Assembly: GCF_900113255.1 (NCBI RefSeq)
Contig: NZ_FOOR01000018.1
Coordinates: forward strand, 1 to 64,000
Source: Novosphingobium sp. CF614
GTDB lineage: Bacteria > Pseudomonadota > Alphaproteobacteria > Sphingomonadales > Sphingomonadaceae
Direction: 5' to 3'
Length of the DNA stretch: 64,000 nucleotides
The notes beneath the pieces are model-generated. The model was not told the DNA's origin. It saw only the letters and a program-made list of their open reading frames with translations, and did no database searches. The translations under genes were made by a program, and so were the position numbers. Positions 42,054-55,292 of the stretch are shown in pieces. Position 1 is the first letter of the stretch. Each line of letters starts with the position of its first letter.

Positions 42054-44969
42054 TTAATGCGTTTCGGCGGGGGCCGCCGGCGCCTGGTGGACTTCGAGCG
42101 CAAGGCCGACCTTCTTGAGCTGCGGCTCGACGATCCTGCGGTCCCCCACAACGACGTAAGTCATGCCGGCCGGCCGCAGATACCGTGTCGCGGCTGTCGA
42201 TATCGCATCGGCGCCGATCGCGCGGTACTTGGCGGCCAGCGTGACGTAGTAGTCTTCGCGGCGGCCGAGCAGGTCGTTCTTGCGGATGCTGGCCTGGACG
42301 GCGGCGTTCGTCTCGAACTGATTGGGCAGGGCGCGGATCGTGCCTTCGGTGACGCGTTGCAGCTCTTCGGCCGTCATCGGCTTCCGGCCGGGAAAGGCGC
42401 GCATGTCGGCGATGATGGCCTTGATCGCATCGCCGGTGCGATCGGCCTGGACCGGCGCGCGTACGACCAGCGTGCGCGGACCGACGGGCTGGGAGACCTG
42501 GCTGTAGACGCCGTAGCTCCAGCCTTTCTCCTCGCGCAGGTCCTTGTTGAGGCGCGAAAGGAAATCGCCGCCGAGCACGTCGTTAGCAAGGTCGAGGTCC
42601 TCGGCGTCCGGCGTGCGGCCGGTCAGGGGCAGGACCCGTCCGGCGATGATGACCGATTGCGGCGAGTTGGGGCGGTCGATCAGGATGATGCGGTCACTGG
42701 CCGCGGGAATGGCCGCGTCGAGCGGCTTGACCGGTGCCGGGCCCGCCGGCGTCTGCCAGGAACCGAAAGCCCGTTCCAGCAGCGGCTTGAGCCGGTCCAT
42801 GGAAATGTCGCCGACCACGGTGATCCGCGCGAGATCGGGGCGTAGCCACTTGTCGTGGGCGGCGCGCAGCGCGGCCGGCGTCAGCGCCGCCAGCGAAGCG
42901 GCATTGCCGAGGCCGTCGGTGGGCTGGGCATAAGGGTGGGCGCCGAACAGCGAGGCGCCGAGCGTGCGCATCGCCAGGGCATTGGGCGTGGACAGGTTTT
43001 GCGCCAGTTCCGCTTGCGCCTGTCCTTTCACCCGCGCCACGTCATCGTCGGCGAAGGCCGGGTGCAGGACGAGGTCGGCCATCAGTTCCAGCGAGGGTGC
43101 AAGGTTGTCGGACAGGGCCGAGAGTATCACGCTGCTCGTGTCCAGCGAACCGTCGGTCGCGATCTGCGCGCCGAGCCGTTCTTGCGCTTCGGCGATCTCG
43201 GTGGCGTTGCGGGTGGTCGTCCCTTCGTCGAGCATGTCCAGCATCAGGCCCTGCGTGCCCGGGGCGTCGAGCGCGTCGGCGGCGAAGCCGGCATTGAAAT
43301 CGAGCGAGAGGACCAGCTTCGGCACCGCCATGCGGCGCGCCAGCGCGACGGGGATGCCGTTCGACAGGGTCGTGCGCTCTATCCGCGGGAAGGCGAGTTC
43401 GCCCACCGGCTGTACCGGCGGCGGGCTTCGCCGGGGAGCCGGCGGCAGTGCCGGCGCTTTGGCATGGGGGTCGGCTGGCGGAGCGGCGTGGCCGGCCTCG
43501 TCGCCCCAGCCGCCCATGGCATCGCCGCTGGCGGTGCGCGTGCCGGGGACGACATCGAGTTCGTAGACCGGCCGGGACAGCCATTTGCCGAGCGCGGCCT
43601 TGACGGCCCCGGGCGTGAGCGCGGCCATGGCGGCAAGATCGTGCTTGTAGCGGGCGGGATCGTCCGAATAGACCTGTCCCTCGGCCAGCGTCGCCCCTTT
43701 CCCGTCGAAGCCGCCGACGCGCTCGAGGCCGCCGATTTCGCCGGACAAGGTGCTCACGACCGCGCGCCGCACTTCGTCCTCGGTCGGGCCGTCGCGCAGA
43801 TAGTCGGCAAGGACTTTGTCGAACGCGGCTTCGGCCAGGGCGCGATCGACGCCGGGCTTCACGTCCATCGACATCTGCAGGAAACTGAGCTGCTGAAAGA
43901 CCTGATCGTAGGCGGTGACGGCCACGGCGAGTTCCTTGCCGCGCACCAGTTCGTTGTCGAGGCGCGAACTGGCCAGGCCGCCCAGGATGTGCATGCCGAT
44001 CCGCAGCGCCGGGGTATCCGGATCGTTGAGCCCAGGCGCGGTCCAGTTGCGGGTCAGGCGCAGGACCGGGACCTGGTCGGCGATGTCGCGCTTGACCGGG
44101 GCAGGGAGGGTGAAGGGCTCGGCCGCGACCGGCGCCACTTGCGGCCCGCGCGGGATCTCGCCGAACCACTTCTCCACTTTCGGGCGCGCCGCCGCCGCGT
44201 CGATGTCTCCCGACAGCACCAGGACGACGTTGTTGGGGCCATAGTGATCGGCGAACCACCGGCGCACGTCGGTCAGCGTCGCCGCGTCGAGATCCGCCAT
44301 CGAGCCGATGGTGGAATGGCGGTAGGGATGGCCCACCGGAAGCAGGCCTTCGCTCTGGGCATAGTCGAACAGGCCATAGGGCTGGTTGTCGCCCTGCCGC
44401 TTTTCGTTCTGGACGACGCCGCGTTGCTTGTCGAGCTTGTCCTGGGTGACCGCCGGCAGGAGGTGGCCCATGCGGTCGCTCTCCATGAACAGCGCCAGGT
44501 CGAGCGCGCCGGTGGGCACGGTCTCGATGTAGTTGGTCCGATCGAACCAGGTCGAGCCGTTGGTCGGCGTCGAGCCGGCGGCCACCAGCGGAACGTCGAA
44601 ATCGGGCGCGTTGGCCGAGCCGCCGAAGAACAAGTGCTCATAGAGATGCGCGAAGCCGGTACGGCCGCGCGGCTCGTTCTTCGATCCGACCTTGTAGTAG
44701 AGCGTGACCGCCACGATCGGGGCCTTGCGGTCGGTGTGGACGATCGTCGTCAGCCCGTTGGGCAGGAGGAACTTCTCATAGGGAATGTCGACCTTGGCGA
44801 CCAGCTCGGCCGGCGAAACGGACGCGGGCGCCGCGCTCTGCTCCACCCCCGGCGCGCCGCCGCCGGGCGCGACGGGCGAGGGAGGGGGCGTGGTCCCGGC
44901 GCAGGCGGAGAGGAGCAGGGGAAGGGTGAGCAGAGTAAGTTTTGCGGCGTGGGAACTGGAGCGGTTCAC
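42054..44969 (-). CDS. M16 (pitrilysin-type) zinc metallopeptidase lipoprotein
   Basis: The 971-residue protein has a lipoprotein signal (LTLPLLLSACAG, Cys23) and two M16 halves. The first carries the inverted zinc motif HLYEH at residues 108-112 within GRTGFAHLYEHLFFGG. The second (AFPRIERTTLSNGIPVALAR onward) lacks it and is the structural half. Such tandem proteins form a closed chamber that degrades peptides; here it would be tethered to a membrane in the periplasm. It ends SAPAET-like with APAAPAETH. Its stop lies 16 bases after the start position of the small protein downstream. Confidence 0.93.
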   Translation of the reverse strand: MNRSSSHAAKLTLLTLPLLLSACAGTTPPPSPVAPGGGAPGVEQSAAPASVSPAELVAKVDIPYEKFLLPNGLTTIVHTDRKAPIVAVTLYYKVGSKNEPRGRTGFAHLYEHLFFGGSANAPDFDVPLVAAGSTPTNGSTWFDRTNYIETVPTGALDLALFMESDRMGHLLPAVTQDKLDKQRGVVQNEKRQGDNQPYGLFDYAQSEGLLPVGHPYRHSTIGSMADLDAATLTDVRRWFADHYGPNNVVLVLSGDIDAAAARPKVEKWFGEIPRGPQVAPVAAEPFTLPAPVKRDIADQVPVLRLTRNWTAPGLNDPDTPALRIGMHILGGLASSRLDNELVRGKELAVAVTAYDQVFQQLSFLQMSMDVKPGVDRALAEAAFDKVLADYLRDGPTEDEVRRAVVSTLSGEIGGLERVGGFDGKGATLAEGQVYSDDPARYKHDLAAMAALTPGAVKAALGKWLSRPVYELDVVPGTRTASGDAMGGWGDEAGHAAPPADPHAKAPALPPAPRRSPPPVQPVGELAFPRIERTTLSNGIPVALARRMAVPKLVLSLDFNAGFAADALDAPGTQGLMLDMLDEGTTTRNATEIAEAQERLGAQIATDGSLDTSSVILSALSDNLAPSLELMADLVLHPAFADDDVARVKGQAQAELAQNLSTPNALAMRTLGASLFGAHPYAQPTDGLGNAASLAALTPAALRAAHDKWLRPDLARITVVGDISMDRLKPLLERAFGSWQTPAGPAPVKPLDAAIPAASDRIILIDRPNSPQSVIIAGRVLPLTGRTPDAEDLDLANDVLGGDFLSRLNKDLREEKGWSYGVYSQVSQPVGPRTLVVRAPVQADRTGDAIKAIIADMRAFPGRKPMTAEELQRVTEGTIRALPNQFETNAAVQASIRKNDLLGRREDYYVTLAAKYRAIGADAISTAATRYLRPAGMTYVVVGDRRIVEPQLKKVGLALEVHQAPAAPAETH

Positions 44970-45015
44970 AGATTGGCCCTTCTGGCAGGAAGCAAGAAAC
45001 TGCGTGGCAAGGTGG

Positions 45016-45228
45016 TCAAGTGACCGGCGGGCTATCCGGTTCGGTGCGTTGCGGGGGCGGCAACGCGGCGAAAAGCCGCGAAATTCGCGTCAGCAGTTCG
45101 TCCGCAATACCTGACCGGCTGCGAAGACGGACAAGCCACACATGATGAAGCAAGACTGCGCCGACGGACGCAAGATTGATCCATGTCTCGGCGGACCGGC
45201 CGGTGAATAGGGAAAGGAATTCCGTCAT
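45016..45228 (-). CDS. Small hypothetical membrane protein
   Basis: This product of about 70 residues (MTEFLSLFTGRSAETWINLA start) has one short hydrophobic segment (LASVGAVLLHHVWLV) and a Pro-rich end. The start codon follows the upstream stop by one base, so the two form a pair. The function is unknown; the pair has no counterpart I recognise. Confidence 0.55.
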   Translation of the reverse strand: MTEFLSLFTGRSAETWINLASVGAVLLHHVWLVRLRSRSGIADELLTRISRLFAALPPPQRTEPDSPPVT

Positions 45229-45229
45229 C

Positions 45230-45697
45230 TCAGGTTCCCGCCAGTTCCCCAAGCCGCTCTATGATCTGATCGAGGACGGTGATTTCCTCCGACGACTCGG
45301 ATGCCTGCTTGATCGACCGGGTGCATATGATCGTCCCGGCCAGGAATGGAATGAACGCTACCGCGGGCGTAGTCAAAGCCAATGCGGCAAGCACTGCTCC
45401 CGCAGCAAGCCCTATGCCTCCGGCAATGCCCACCAGGCGCGTAGTTTCGCGGGCATTCAGACGCCTTGATCTCAGCTCTTCAGCGGTACGCTTGCAATGC
45501 ATGATGGTGTCAAGCATGTGGGCGACGCTCAACGGATCGTTCAACCGATCCAGTCCACGCCGCACGCTTTCCGACAGGACGTAGGAATCGAACATCTGGC
45601 GAATGTCGCGGAGCTGCGGCACGGTCGGCTCCGATTCCAGGGCTTTGCCCAAGTTTAAAAACAGCTTCGGCAGTTCATCGCCCATCGGGCCGATCAT
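45230..45697 (-). CDS. Hypothetical two-helix membrane protein
   Basis: The ATG at 45697 has GGAG five bases upstream and gives 155 residues. The N-terminal two thirds are soluble (PKLFLNLGKALESEPTVPQL, SVRRGLDRLNDPLSVAHMLD). Two adjacent membrane helices follow (LVGIAGGIGLAAGAVLAAL, TPAVAFIPFLAGTIICT) and the tail has coiled-coil character (ITVLDQIIERLGELAG). No family was recognised. It is divergent from clpB across a 286-base gap that contains a terminator-like hairpin and a perfect palindrome. Confidence 0.6.
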   Translation of the reverse strand: MIGPMGDELPKLFLNLGKALESEPTVPQLRDIRQMFDSYVLSESVRRGLDRLNDPLSVAHMLDTIMHCKRTAEELRSRRLNARETTRLVGIAGGIGLAAGAVLAALALTTPAVAFIPFLAGTIICTRSIKQASESSEEITVLDQIIERLGELAGT

Positions 45698-45825
45698 CGT
45701 CGCTCCAGCTCGACCTGTAAAGCATCCGGATGAAGCCTTCACGGATGCGCGCCGGGAGCTTTGGCCAGTCCGTCATTCCTGTACCGTCGTTCCGCCGGCT
45801 CTTCGGGCACTGGCAATCCGGAAAA

Positions 45826-45847
45826 CCCGCCCCCATGTGTGGGCGGG
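45826..45847 (-). terminator. Terminator-like hairpin between the divergent units
   Basis: CCCGCCC (45826-45832) pairs with GGGCGGG (45841-45847). On the minus strand the stem is followed by TTTT, which is the form of an intrinsic terminator. It stands upstream of the 45697 gene, so it may act as an attenuator or insulate that gene from stray transcription. Confidence 0.5.
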
Positions 45848-45931
45848 CCGGCTCCGGTTGCTGTCCTTGTGCTCGATCAAGGTTTTCGCGCGAGATGCGC
45901 GGCATAGGAAAAAGGGAGCGGAGAGGCTCTT

Positions 45932-45951
45932 GTGTTGTAAATATACAACAC
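45932..45951. promoter_or_regulatory. Perfect palindrome upstream of clpB
   Basis: GTGTTGTA and TACAACAC flank AATA as a perfect 8-base inverted repeat, 33 bases before the clpB ATG. The CTTG at 45929-45932 could also be the -35 element of a heat-shock (RpoH) promoter, with a weak -10 near TACATC. A repressor site overlapping the promoter is the simplest reading. Confidence 0.5.
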
Positions 45952-45983
45952 TACATCATCGGGATCAGGAGGCATCTCAAACC

Positions 45984-48563
<2,580 letters not shown>

Positions 48564-48585
48564 TCCCGCCGGCGGAACCGGCGCG

Positions 48586-49428
48586 TCAGGCGAACAGCGC
48601 CAGTCCCGCCACCTCCGCTTCGCTCAGCGCGATCCGGAACACCGCGCCCAAGGTGCCTGCGTAGTCCGCCGGGTCGGCTATCGTGCGCTGGTCGGTGCCG
48701 CCCGGATGGTGCACGGTCAGCTCGCGATCGACCATCGAGGCGAAGCCCGCCGCCTGCGGGATGCTGGCGACGTGCAGCGTGGTGAAGCGGGTGCCTGGCC
48801 GGGTCGCGGTCCAGTGGCTGGCCTGTTCGAGATCGTCGGCGGCCACTTCCGAAAGGTCGAAGGTGTACTGCGGCTGCCAGTCATGGTGCGGAGCGGCGCG
48901 GCCGTCGGTGGCGGCGGGCGGTCCTGCGCGTTCGAGCAGCCACTGCCCGCGCACCATGCCGGTCTCGCCGATGCGGCGCAGCCGGTGCACCGCGCCGTCG
49001 GCGGTTCGCGCCCGCACCCCGTCCTTGAGCGGCAGCGGCGGAACATTGCTTCCGCCGAAGCCGGCATCGGCGAGCCAGAACCGCCCCTCGACCTCGGCCA
49101 GCAGGCAGACGTGAGTGCGCGGCGGCGTGATGCCTGCGGGAATGCCCAGCCGCACCCGCGCCAGCAGCGGCCGGCTGGGCACGCCGAGCGCCGCCAGCAT
49201 GTCCGCATAGAGCCGGTTGTGCTCGAAGCAGTAACCGCCACGCCCGCGCAGCACCAGCTTGTCGAACACGCTCTCGCTGTCGATGCGGATCGGGCGGCCC
49301 AGCGGAATGTCCAGGTTCTCGAACGCGATCGCCAGCCGATGCGCGGATTGCAGCGCGCTCAGCCCTTGGGCGGTGATGGCGGGCGTTTCAGTGAGGCCGA
49401 TGCGGGCGAGGTAGCGTTCAAGTGTCAT
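48586..49428 (-). CDS. nat: Arylamine N-acetyltransferase
   Basis: NAT enzymes move acetyl groups from acetyl-CoA to arylamines, hydrazines or polyketide-type acceptors. The ATG at 49428 gives 280 residues. The catalytic triad is visible: Cys67 in GRGGYCFEHN, His106 in RTHVCLL and Asp121 in WLADAGFGG. Upstream frame to 49575 reads across non-conserved sequence and is dropped. It converges with clpB across a 22-base gap. The natural substrate is not evident. Confidence 0.93.
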   Translation of the reverse strand: MTLERYLARIGLTETPAITAQGLSALQSAHRLAIAFENLDIPLGRPIRIDSESVFDKLVLRGRGGYCFEHNRLYADMLAALGVPSRPLLARVRLGIPAGITPPRTHVCLLAEVEGRFWLADAGFGGSNVPPLPLKDGVRARTADGAVHRLRRIGETGMVRGQWLLERAGPPAATDGRAAPHHDWQPQYTFDLSEVAADDLEQASHWTATRPGTRFTTLHVASIPQAAGFASMVDRELTVHHPGGTDQRTIADPADYAGTLGAVFRIALSEAEVAGLALFA

Positions 49429-49549
49429 CGCGATCCGCTTTGCCCGCGCACAAGCGCGGGGGCAAGCCTGTGAACTGCCTGTGAATTGCTTGTGGACGAA
49501 GGCGAGACACTTCCCGTTTAACCCATTTACAACAAATACTTGTGCCCAG

Positions 49550-49628
49550 CCTTCGGCAGCTCCGCCGCCTCGCAACGAGGATGGGAAACGAGGATGGGAA
49601 ATGAATCTCGCTCAAGCAGACTTGGCAT
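49550..49628. repeat. MITE-like intergenic repeat, copy C (right half only)
   Basis: Only the right half is left: CCTCGCAACGAGG, then the end motif GAATCTCGCTCAAGCAGACT and TTGGCAT up to 49628. Inside, the 13-base unit ACGAGGATGGGAA occurs twice in tandem. Confidence 0.6.
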
Positions 49629-49680
49629 TATCCGTATGATTGCCGCGATGGGGCCGCGCCGCTAAGCTCGCCGTCGCTTC

Positions 49681-51720
49681 GTGGCGGGATCATCGTCCGC
49701 GCGGGCGGTGGAGGCAGAGATAGAGCAGTTGCACGCGCTTGCCGAGGCCATCGGCATTGCCCGCAAGTGGTGGGGCGTCGACGGGGCCGAGCGGACGGTT
49801 TCGGACGCGTCGCTGGCCAGCATCGCCACCGCCCTCGGCTATGCGGCCGGCAGCGCGGCGGAGATCGCCCGCAGCCTTGAGCAGCAGGCTTCGGAGCGCC
49901 GGCAACCGCCGGCGATGATCGTCACCGAAGTCGGCGTGCCCACGCCGCTTCCCGCCAGCATCGCCCGCGCCGAACTGACCGGCGAGGACGGCGTCGCGCG
50001 GACGCTGCCGGTCGGCGACTGGACGCTGCCGCCCATCGCCGAGCCCGGCTATTATCGCCTCGAGCTTGCCGGGCATGTACTGACCCTTGCGGTCGCGCCG
50101 CGCCGCTGCCCCGCCGTGCGCGACTTCGCCGAGGGCAAGCTGTGGGGACCCGCCGTCCAGATTCCGGCGCTGCGAGGGAGCACGGCGCGACCCTTCGGCG
50201 ATTTCGGGGAGCTGGACGAAGCGGTCTCGCTGTTCGCCGCGCGGGGCGCGGACGTGCTTGCGATCAACCCGGTCCACGCGCTGTTTCCCGGCAATGGCAT
50301 GGGTTTCTCGCCCTATTCGCCTTCCAGCCGGCTCTATCTCAACAGCGCCATGGGCGCCCCCGAGCTGCTGGGCCTGCCGTCCCTGCCACAGTCCCTGCCA
50401 CCGCCCCTGCCATCGGGCGAGGGCGGCCCGCTGATCGACTGGGAAGGCGCCCTGCCGCGCCGGCTGGCGGATCTGCGGACCTTGTTCGCCAGCCTCGATG
50501 CCGGCGCGCGCGCGCGCATCGCCCGGGACAACGCGGTCCATGGCGAAGGCCTGCGCCGGCAGGCCCTGTTCGACGCGCTCGATGTGCATTTTCGCCCCGG
50601 CGGCGCCGATGGCTGGCGTGACTGGCCGCTGCCGTACCAGGACCCGGAGGGCGCGGCGGTCGGGGCTTTCGCAGCGGAGCACGCGGAAGAGGTGGAATTC
50701 CACCTCTTCACCCAGTGGCTGGCGCGCGAGAGTCTGGCCAGGGTACAGGCCCACGCCCGCCAGCAGGGCATGGCGGTGGGCCTGCTCGCGGACCTTGCCG
50801 TGGGCGTCCATACCGGCGGGGCCGATGCCTGGTCGATGCGCGAGAGCATGCTGGAAGGGCTCACCATCGGTGCGCCGCCCGATCCGCTCGGCCCCCACGG
50901 GCAGAACTGGATGCTCACGGGTTTTTCGCCCAGGGGCCTCGTGCGCAGCGGCTATGCCCCATGGATCGCCACCTTGCGCGCGGCGCTCAGCCTTGCCGGC
51001 GGCCTCAGGATCGATCACGCCTTCGGTCTTTCGCGGCTATGGGTCGTGCCCGCCGGGGAAGCATCGAGCGCGGGGGCATACCTGGCTTATCCCTTCGTCG
51101 ACCTGATCCGCCTGGTCGCGCTGGAAGCGCACCGCGCCCGCGCACTGATCGTGGCCGAAGACCTGGGCACCATGCCGGCGGGCTTCGCGGAGGCGGTTGC
51201 CGACCGGAAGATGCTGGGCATGCGCGTGCTGTGGTTCGAGCGCGCCGCCGACCGGGGCTTCATCGGCGGGCAGGACTATGCGCCCGATAGCGTCGCCATG
51301 ACCGGCACCCACGATACCGCCACCGTCGCCGGGTGGTGGAGCGGGCACGACCTTGAATGGGCGGAAAAGCTCGGGCGCCTGCCCGCCGATTCCAGTCCCG
51401 AGCGGGAGGCCGGACGCCGCGACTGGGATCGCGGCCTGCTCTGGGCGACGCTCACCCGCGACGCGGCCCCGCGCCCCGCGCCCGGCGATCCCGAACCCGT
51501 GGTCGAAGCCGCGCTGCGCCACATCGGCGGCTCCGCCTCGCAGCTCGCCATCGCGCCGCTCGAGGATCTGCTGGCGGAGCGCGAGCAGCCCAACCTGCCG
51601 GGCACGGTGACCGAGCATCCCAACTGGCGACGGCGCCTCGCGGCGCCGCTCAAGGACCTGCTGGAAGAACCGGGAACGGCGGAGCGGATCGAGGCATTGG
51701 ACGGCGCCCGCAGGCGGTAG
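49681..51720 (+). CDS. malQ: 4-alpha-glucanotransferase (GH77)
   Basis: MalQ moves maltosyl or longer glucan pieces between maltodextrins. The GTG start at 49681 gives 679 residues. The catalytic (beta/alpha)8 part shows ARGADVLAINPVHALFPGN, FSPYSPSSRLYLNSAMGAPE, LRIDHAFGLSRLW with the nucleophile Asp, LIVAEDLGTMP with the acid/base Glu and TGTHDTATVAGWWSG. The N-terminal domain is of the extended bacterial type. Next to pgm it forms a small glycogen or maltodextrin group; both converge on repeat copy D. Confidence 0.93.
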   Translation: MAGSSSARAVEAEIEQLHALAEAIGIARKWWGVDGAERTVSDASLASIATALGYAAGSAAEIARSLEQQASERRQPPAMIVTEVGVPTPLPASIARAELTGEDGVARTLPVGDWTLPPIAEPGYYRLELAGHVLTLAVAPRRCPAVRDFAEGKLWGPAVQIPALRGSTARPFGDFGELDEAVSLFAARGADVLAINPVHALFPGNGMGFSPYSPSSRLYLNSAMGAPELLGLPSLPQSLPPPLPSGEGGPLIDWEGALPRRLADLRTLFASLDAGARARIARDNAVHGEGLRRQALFDALDVHFRPGGADGWRDWPLPYQDPEGAAVGAFAAEHAEEVEFHLFTQWLARESLARVQAHARQQGMAVGLLADLAVGVHTGGADAWSMRESMLEGLTIGAPPDPLGPHGQNWMLTGFSPRGLVRSGYAPWIATLRAALSLAGGLRIDHAFGLSRLWVVPAGEASSAGAYLAYPFVDLIRLVALEAHRARALIVAEDLGTMPAGFAEAVADRKMLGMRVLWFERAADRGFIGGQDYAPDSVAMTGTHDTATVAGWWSGHDLEWAEKLGRLPADSSPEREAGRRDWDRGLLWATLTRDAAPRPAPGDPEPVVEAALRHIGGSASQLAIAPLEDLLAEREQPNLPGTVTEHPNWRRRLAAPLKDLLEEPGTAERIEALDGARRR

Positions 51721-51723
51721 GAA

Positions 51724-51850
51724 CAAGTCCCGCATGGACCCCCTTCCCTTCGTCAATTGCGAACCGCCGCAGGCGGTGTGGCAATCCAGGGCGGCACCAA
51801 ACCGCCCTGGATTGCTGCGGCGGCTTCGCCACCTCGCGGGCGACGAAAGG
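51724..51850. repeat. MITE-like intergenic repeat, copy D
   Basis: The core palindrome is very clear: TTGCGAACCGCCGCAGGCGG and GCAATCCAGGGCGG are mirrored by CCGCCCTGGATTGCTGCGG and CGGCTTCGCCACCTCGCG. The outer ends are only weakly kept (CAAGTCC on the left). It fills the gap between the converging malQ and pgm genes and could act as a two-way terminator. Confidence 0.65.
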
Positions 51851-51871
51851 GAGAGGCGAAGGGGGATGAGA

Positions 51872-53518
<1,647 letters not shown>

Positions 53519-53639
53519 TTACGGCGACGGACCGGGCCGCGCCTGGCGACCGCGAATCTTCGAGCGGATAGATCACTGTCGCCGCGATTCCCGCAAGGCC
53601 AATCGTGCCCGGCAGGGATGCGAAATCGCCCGCCGCCGG

Positions 53640-54200
53640 TCAGAACAGATCGCGCAGCGCGTCGGCGACGGCCAGGCCCGCCACGGCGATGAGAAGAATC
53701 CCGGCGACGATGGCGATCAGCGCGGCGGTGCGGCTGAGCCCGGCATGCGGGCCATCGCGCAGCTTTGGAAAGATACGGCCGGCGCGCTCTTCCGGCCACG
53801 GATCGGTGAACGTGTAGATCGCCGCATCGGGCAAAACGAAGGTCTCATCCAGTTCGCTCCCGATCAGGACGTGCCGGACGGCAATCGGCTCGGGAGCCTG
53901 GGCGATATCGTCCGGCCGCGGCTTGCACTGCGCTTCCAGGTCCTGCTGGTACTGGCGATAGGCCCGCGCGAGTTCTGCGCGGGGCGGTGAGCCGGTGCGG
54001 ATGCGCACGCCCTCTATCCGCTGATTTACCGCGCTTTCGGAGATACCCAGTTCCCAGGCGATTTCCTTGCTGGTGCGGTTCTCCGCGACGAAGCGCAGGA
54101 CTTCGTGCTGCTTGGCGGTCAGCCTGGAGAAGGTGCGCAGCAGCCCGGCCTCGGGGACGCCGGGCCGCTCCCGGCGATCCTCACCTTCGGCGGACATCAT
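53640..54200 (-). CDS. LuxR-type HTH protein with C-terminal membrane anchor
   Basis: The 186-residue protein starts with a LuxR-type helix-turn-helix (LTAKQHEVLRFVAENRTSKE, IAWELGISESAVNQRIEGVR). It has no receiver or ligand domain. After a Pro-rich middle part comes a single C-terminal membrane helix (TAALIAIVAGILLIAVAGLAV). This would hold a DNA-binding domain on the inner membrane. It lies downstream of nepR-ecfG on the same strand, separated by repeat copy E. A link to stress control is suggested by position only. Confidence 0.8.
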   Translation of the reverse strand: MMSAEGEDRRERPGVPEAGLLRTFSRLTAKQHEVLRFVAENRTSKEIAWELGISESAVNQRIEGVRIRTGSPPRAELARAYRQYQQDLEAQCKPRPDDIAQAPEPIAVRHVLIGSELDETFVLPDAAIYTFTDPWPEERAGRIFPKLRDGPHAGLSRTAALIAIVAGILLIAVAGLAVADALRDLF

Positions 54201-54326
54201 CTTCGCCGGCGCCCGCGCGGCGGCGCCTCTCGATCCATTTCCTGCCGATACATCGCATCGCGGCCATGATAACGCAGGTTAACCAATCAATGCACCCCCT
54301 TGTACATAAAAACATCGGGCCCGGTC

Positions 54327-54427
54327 ATGCCAAGTCTGTTGGAGCGAGATTCTTCTTCTCTTTTCCCCCTTGCCGCCTTCGCAACGACGAAAGGTGAAAA
54401 TGAGTCTCGCTCGAGGTGACTTGGTAT
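54327..54427. repeat. MITE-like intergenic repeat, copy E (short, both ends kept)
   Basis: The left end ATGCCAAGTC plus TTGGAGCGAGATTC (from 54327) is mirrored at the right end by GAGTCTCGCTCGAGGTGACT and TGGTAT (to 54427). The central palindrome is mostly deleted, leaving CCTTCGCAACGACGAAAG. The right end touches the stop codon of ecfG, so insertion there may have set the end of that gene. Confidence 0.7.
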
Positions 54428-54981
54428 CAGGGCCGCCGTGACTTGCTCTCAACGGCCTCGACCTCGCCATCGAGCAACCGGGCGAGGTCGGCGCGGGCGC
54501 GGGCGACGCGGCTTTTCATGGTGCCGATCGGGCAGCCGGCGATATCGGCGGCTTCCTCGTAGCTGAAGCCGGAGGCGCCGACCAGCAGCACCGCCTCGCG
54601 CCGTTCGGGAGCGAGCTTCTGGAGAGCCGCTTCCATGTCGTCCAGGTGCAGCGGCCCTTCCTGGTCGGGTTCCATCACCAGCAGGCGTTCGGCGGCGCCC
54701 TCGTCCAGGTCGGTCTGGCGCTTGCTGCGGCGCAGTTCGGACAAATAATGGTTGCGCAGGATCGCGAAAGTCCAGGCACGCATGTTGGTGCCGGGCTCGT
54801 AGCGATCACGCGCGGTCCACGCCTTTATCGCGGCTTCCTGGACGAGATCGTCGGCGAAATCGGGGCGTCCCGAAAGGCCGCGGGCGAAGGCGCGCAAGTG
54901 CGGCAGGACCGCCAGCAGTTCATCGCGAAATCTCTCGTCGGCGGGGGAGGTCTTGATCCGCTCAGGCATCGTCGCTGTCAT
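54427..54981 (-). CDS. ecfG: General stress response sigma factor EcfG
   Basis: EcfG drives the alphaproteobacterial general stress response and is held by NepR. The 184-residue protein has region 2 (LPHLRAFARGLSGRPDFADD, AIKAWTARDRYEPGTNMRAW, TFAILRNHYLSELRRSKR) and region 4 (LAPERREAVLLVGASGFSYE, EAADIAGCPIGTMKSRVARA). It overlaps nepR by 20 bases, or by 8 if the ATG at 54969 is used. A second, diverged copy is encoded at 59192. Confidence 0.94.
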   Translation of the reverse strand: MTATMPERIKTSPADERFRDELLAVLPHLRAFARGLSGRPDFADDLVQEAAIKAWTARDRYEPGTNMRAWTFAILRNHYLSELRRSKRQTDLDEGAAERLLVMEPDQEGPLHLDDMEAALQKLAPERREAVLLVGASGFSYEEAADIAGCPIGTMKSRVARARADLARLLDGEVEAVESKSRRP

Positions 54982-55183
54982 CCAGCTTCTTCAGGAGATC
55001 CTTGAAGCTGTCCGGCAGCGGTTCTTCGACCACGGAGTTGTAAAGCTTCCTCAGACCCCCGGCCCAACCCGGTTCGCCATCCCTTGGCGGGATGCGGCGC
55101 ACCTCGGGCGGCAATCCCGATATTTTCGCGGGATGCCCACGTCCATTGGACTGACTCAACACGAACTCCCTTTCGCCGACCAT
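54962..55183 (-). CDS. nepR: Anti-sigma factor NepR
   Basis: NepR binds EcfG in unstressed cells and is taken away by phosphorylated PhyR. The 73-residue product has the family core LRKLYNSVVEEPLPDSFKDL near its end, after a loose N-terminus. Overlap with ecfG gives coupled translation and matched amounts. PhyR is not adjacent but 2.7 kb away, which differs from the tight phyR-nepR-ecfG clusters of many relatives. Confidence 0.93.
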   Translation of the reverse strand: MVGEREFVLSQSNGRGHPAKISGLPPEVRRIPPRDGEPGWAGGLRKLYNSVVEEPLPDSFKDLLKKLDDSDDA

Positions 55184-55292
55184 CCTTGCTGCGAGACCGG
55201 GCGCCGGTCAAGCCTGGTGCGCCGCCGGCGTGGGCCGGGCGCTTCGCGAGCCCCGTCCGGCGGCAAGGCGCGCGGACGTCAATTGGCCTTGG

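Noticed and set aside
42855..45023. 722-codon plus-strand frame over the M16 peptidase
   Set aside because: It is antisense to a clear two-domain M16 peptidase and has Arg/Gly-rich shadow composition with no motif.
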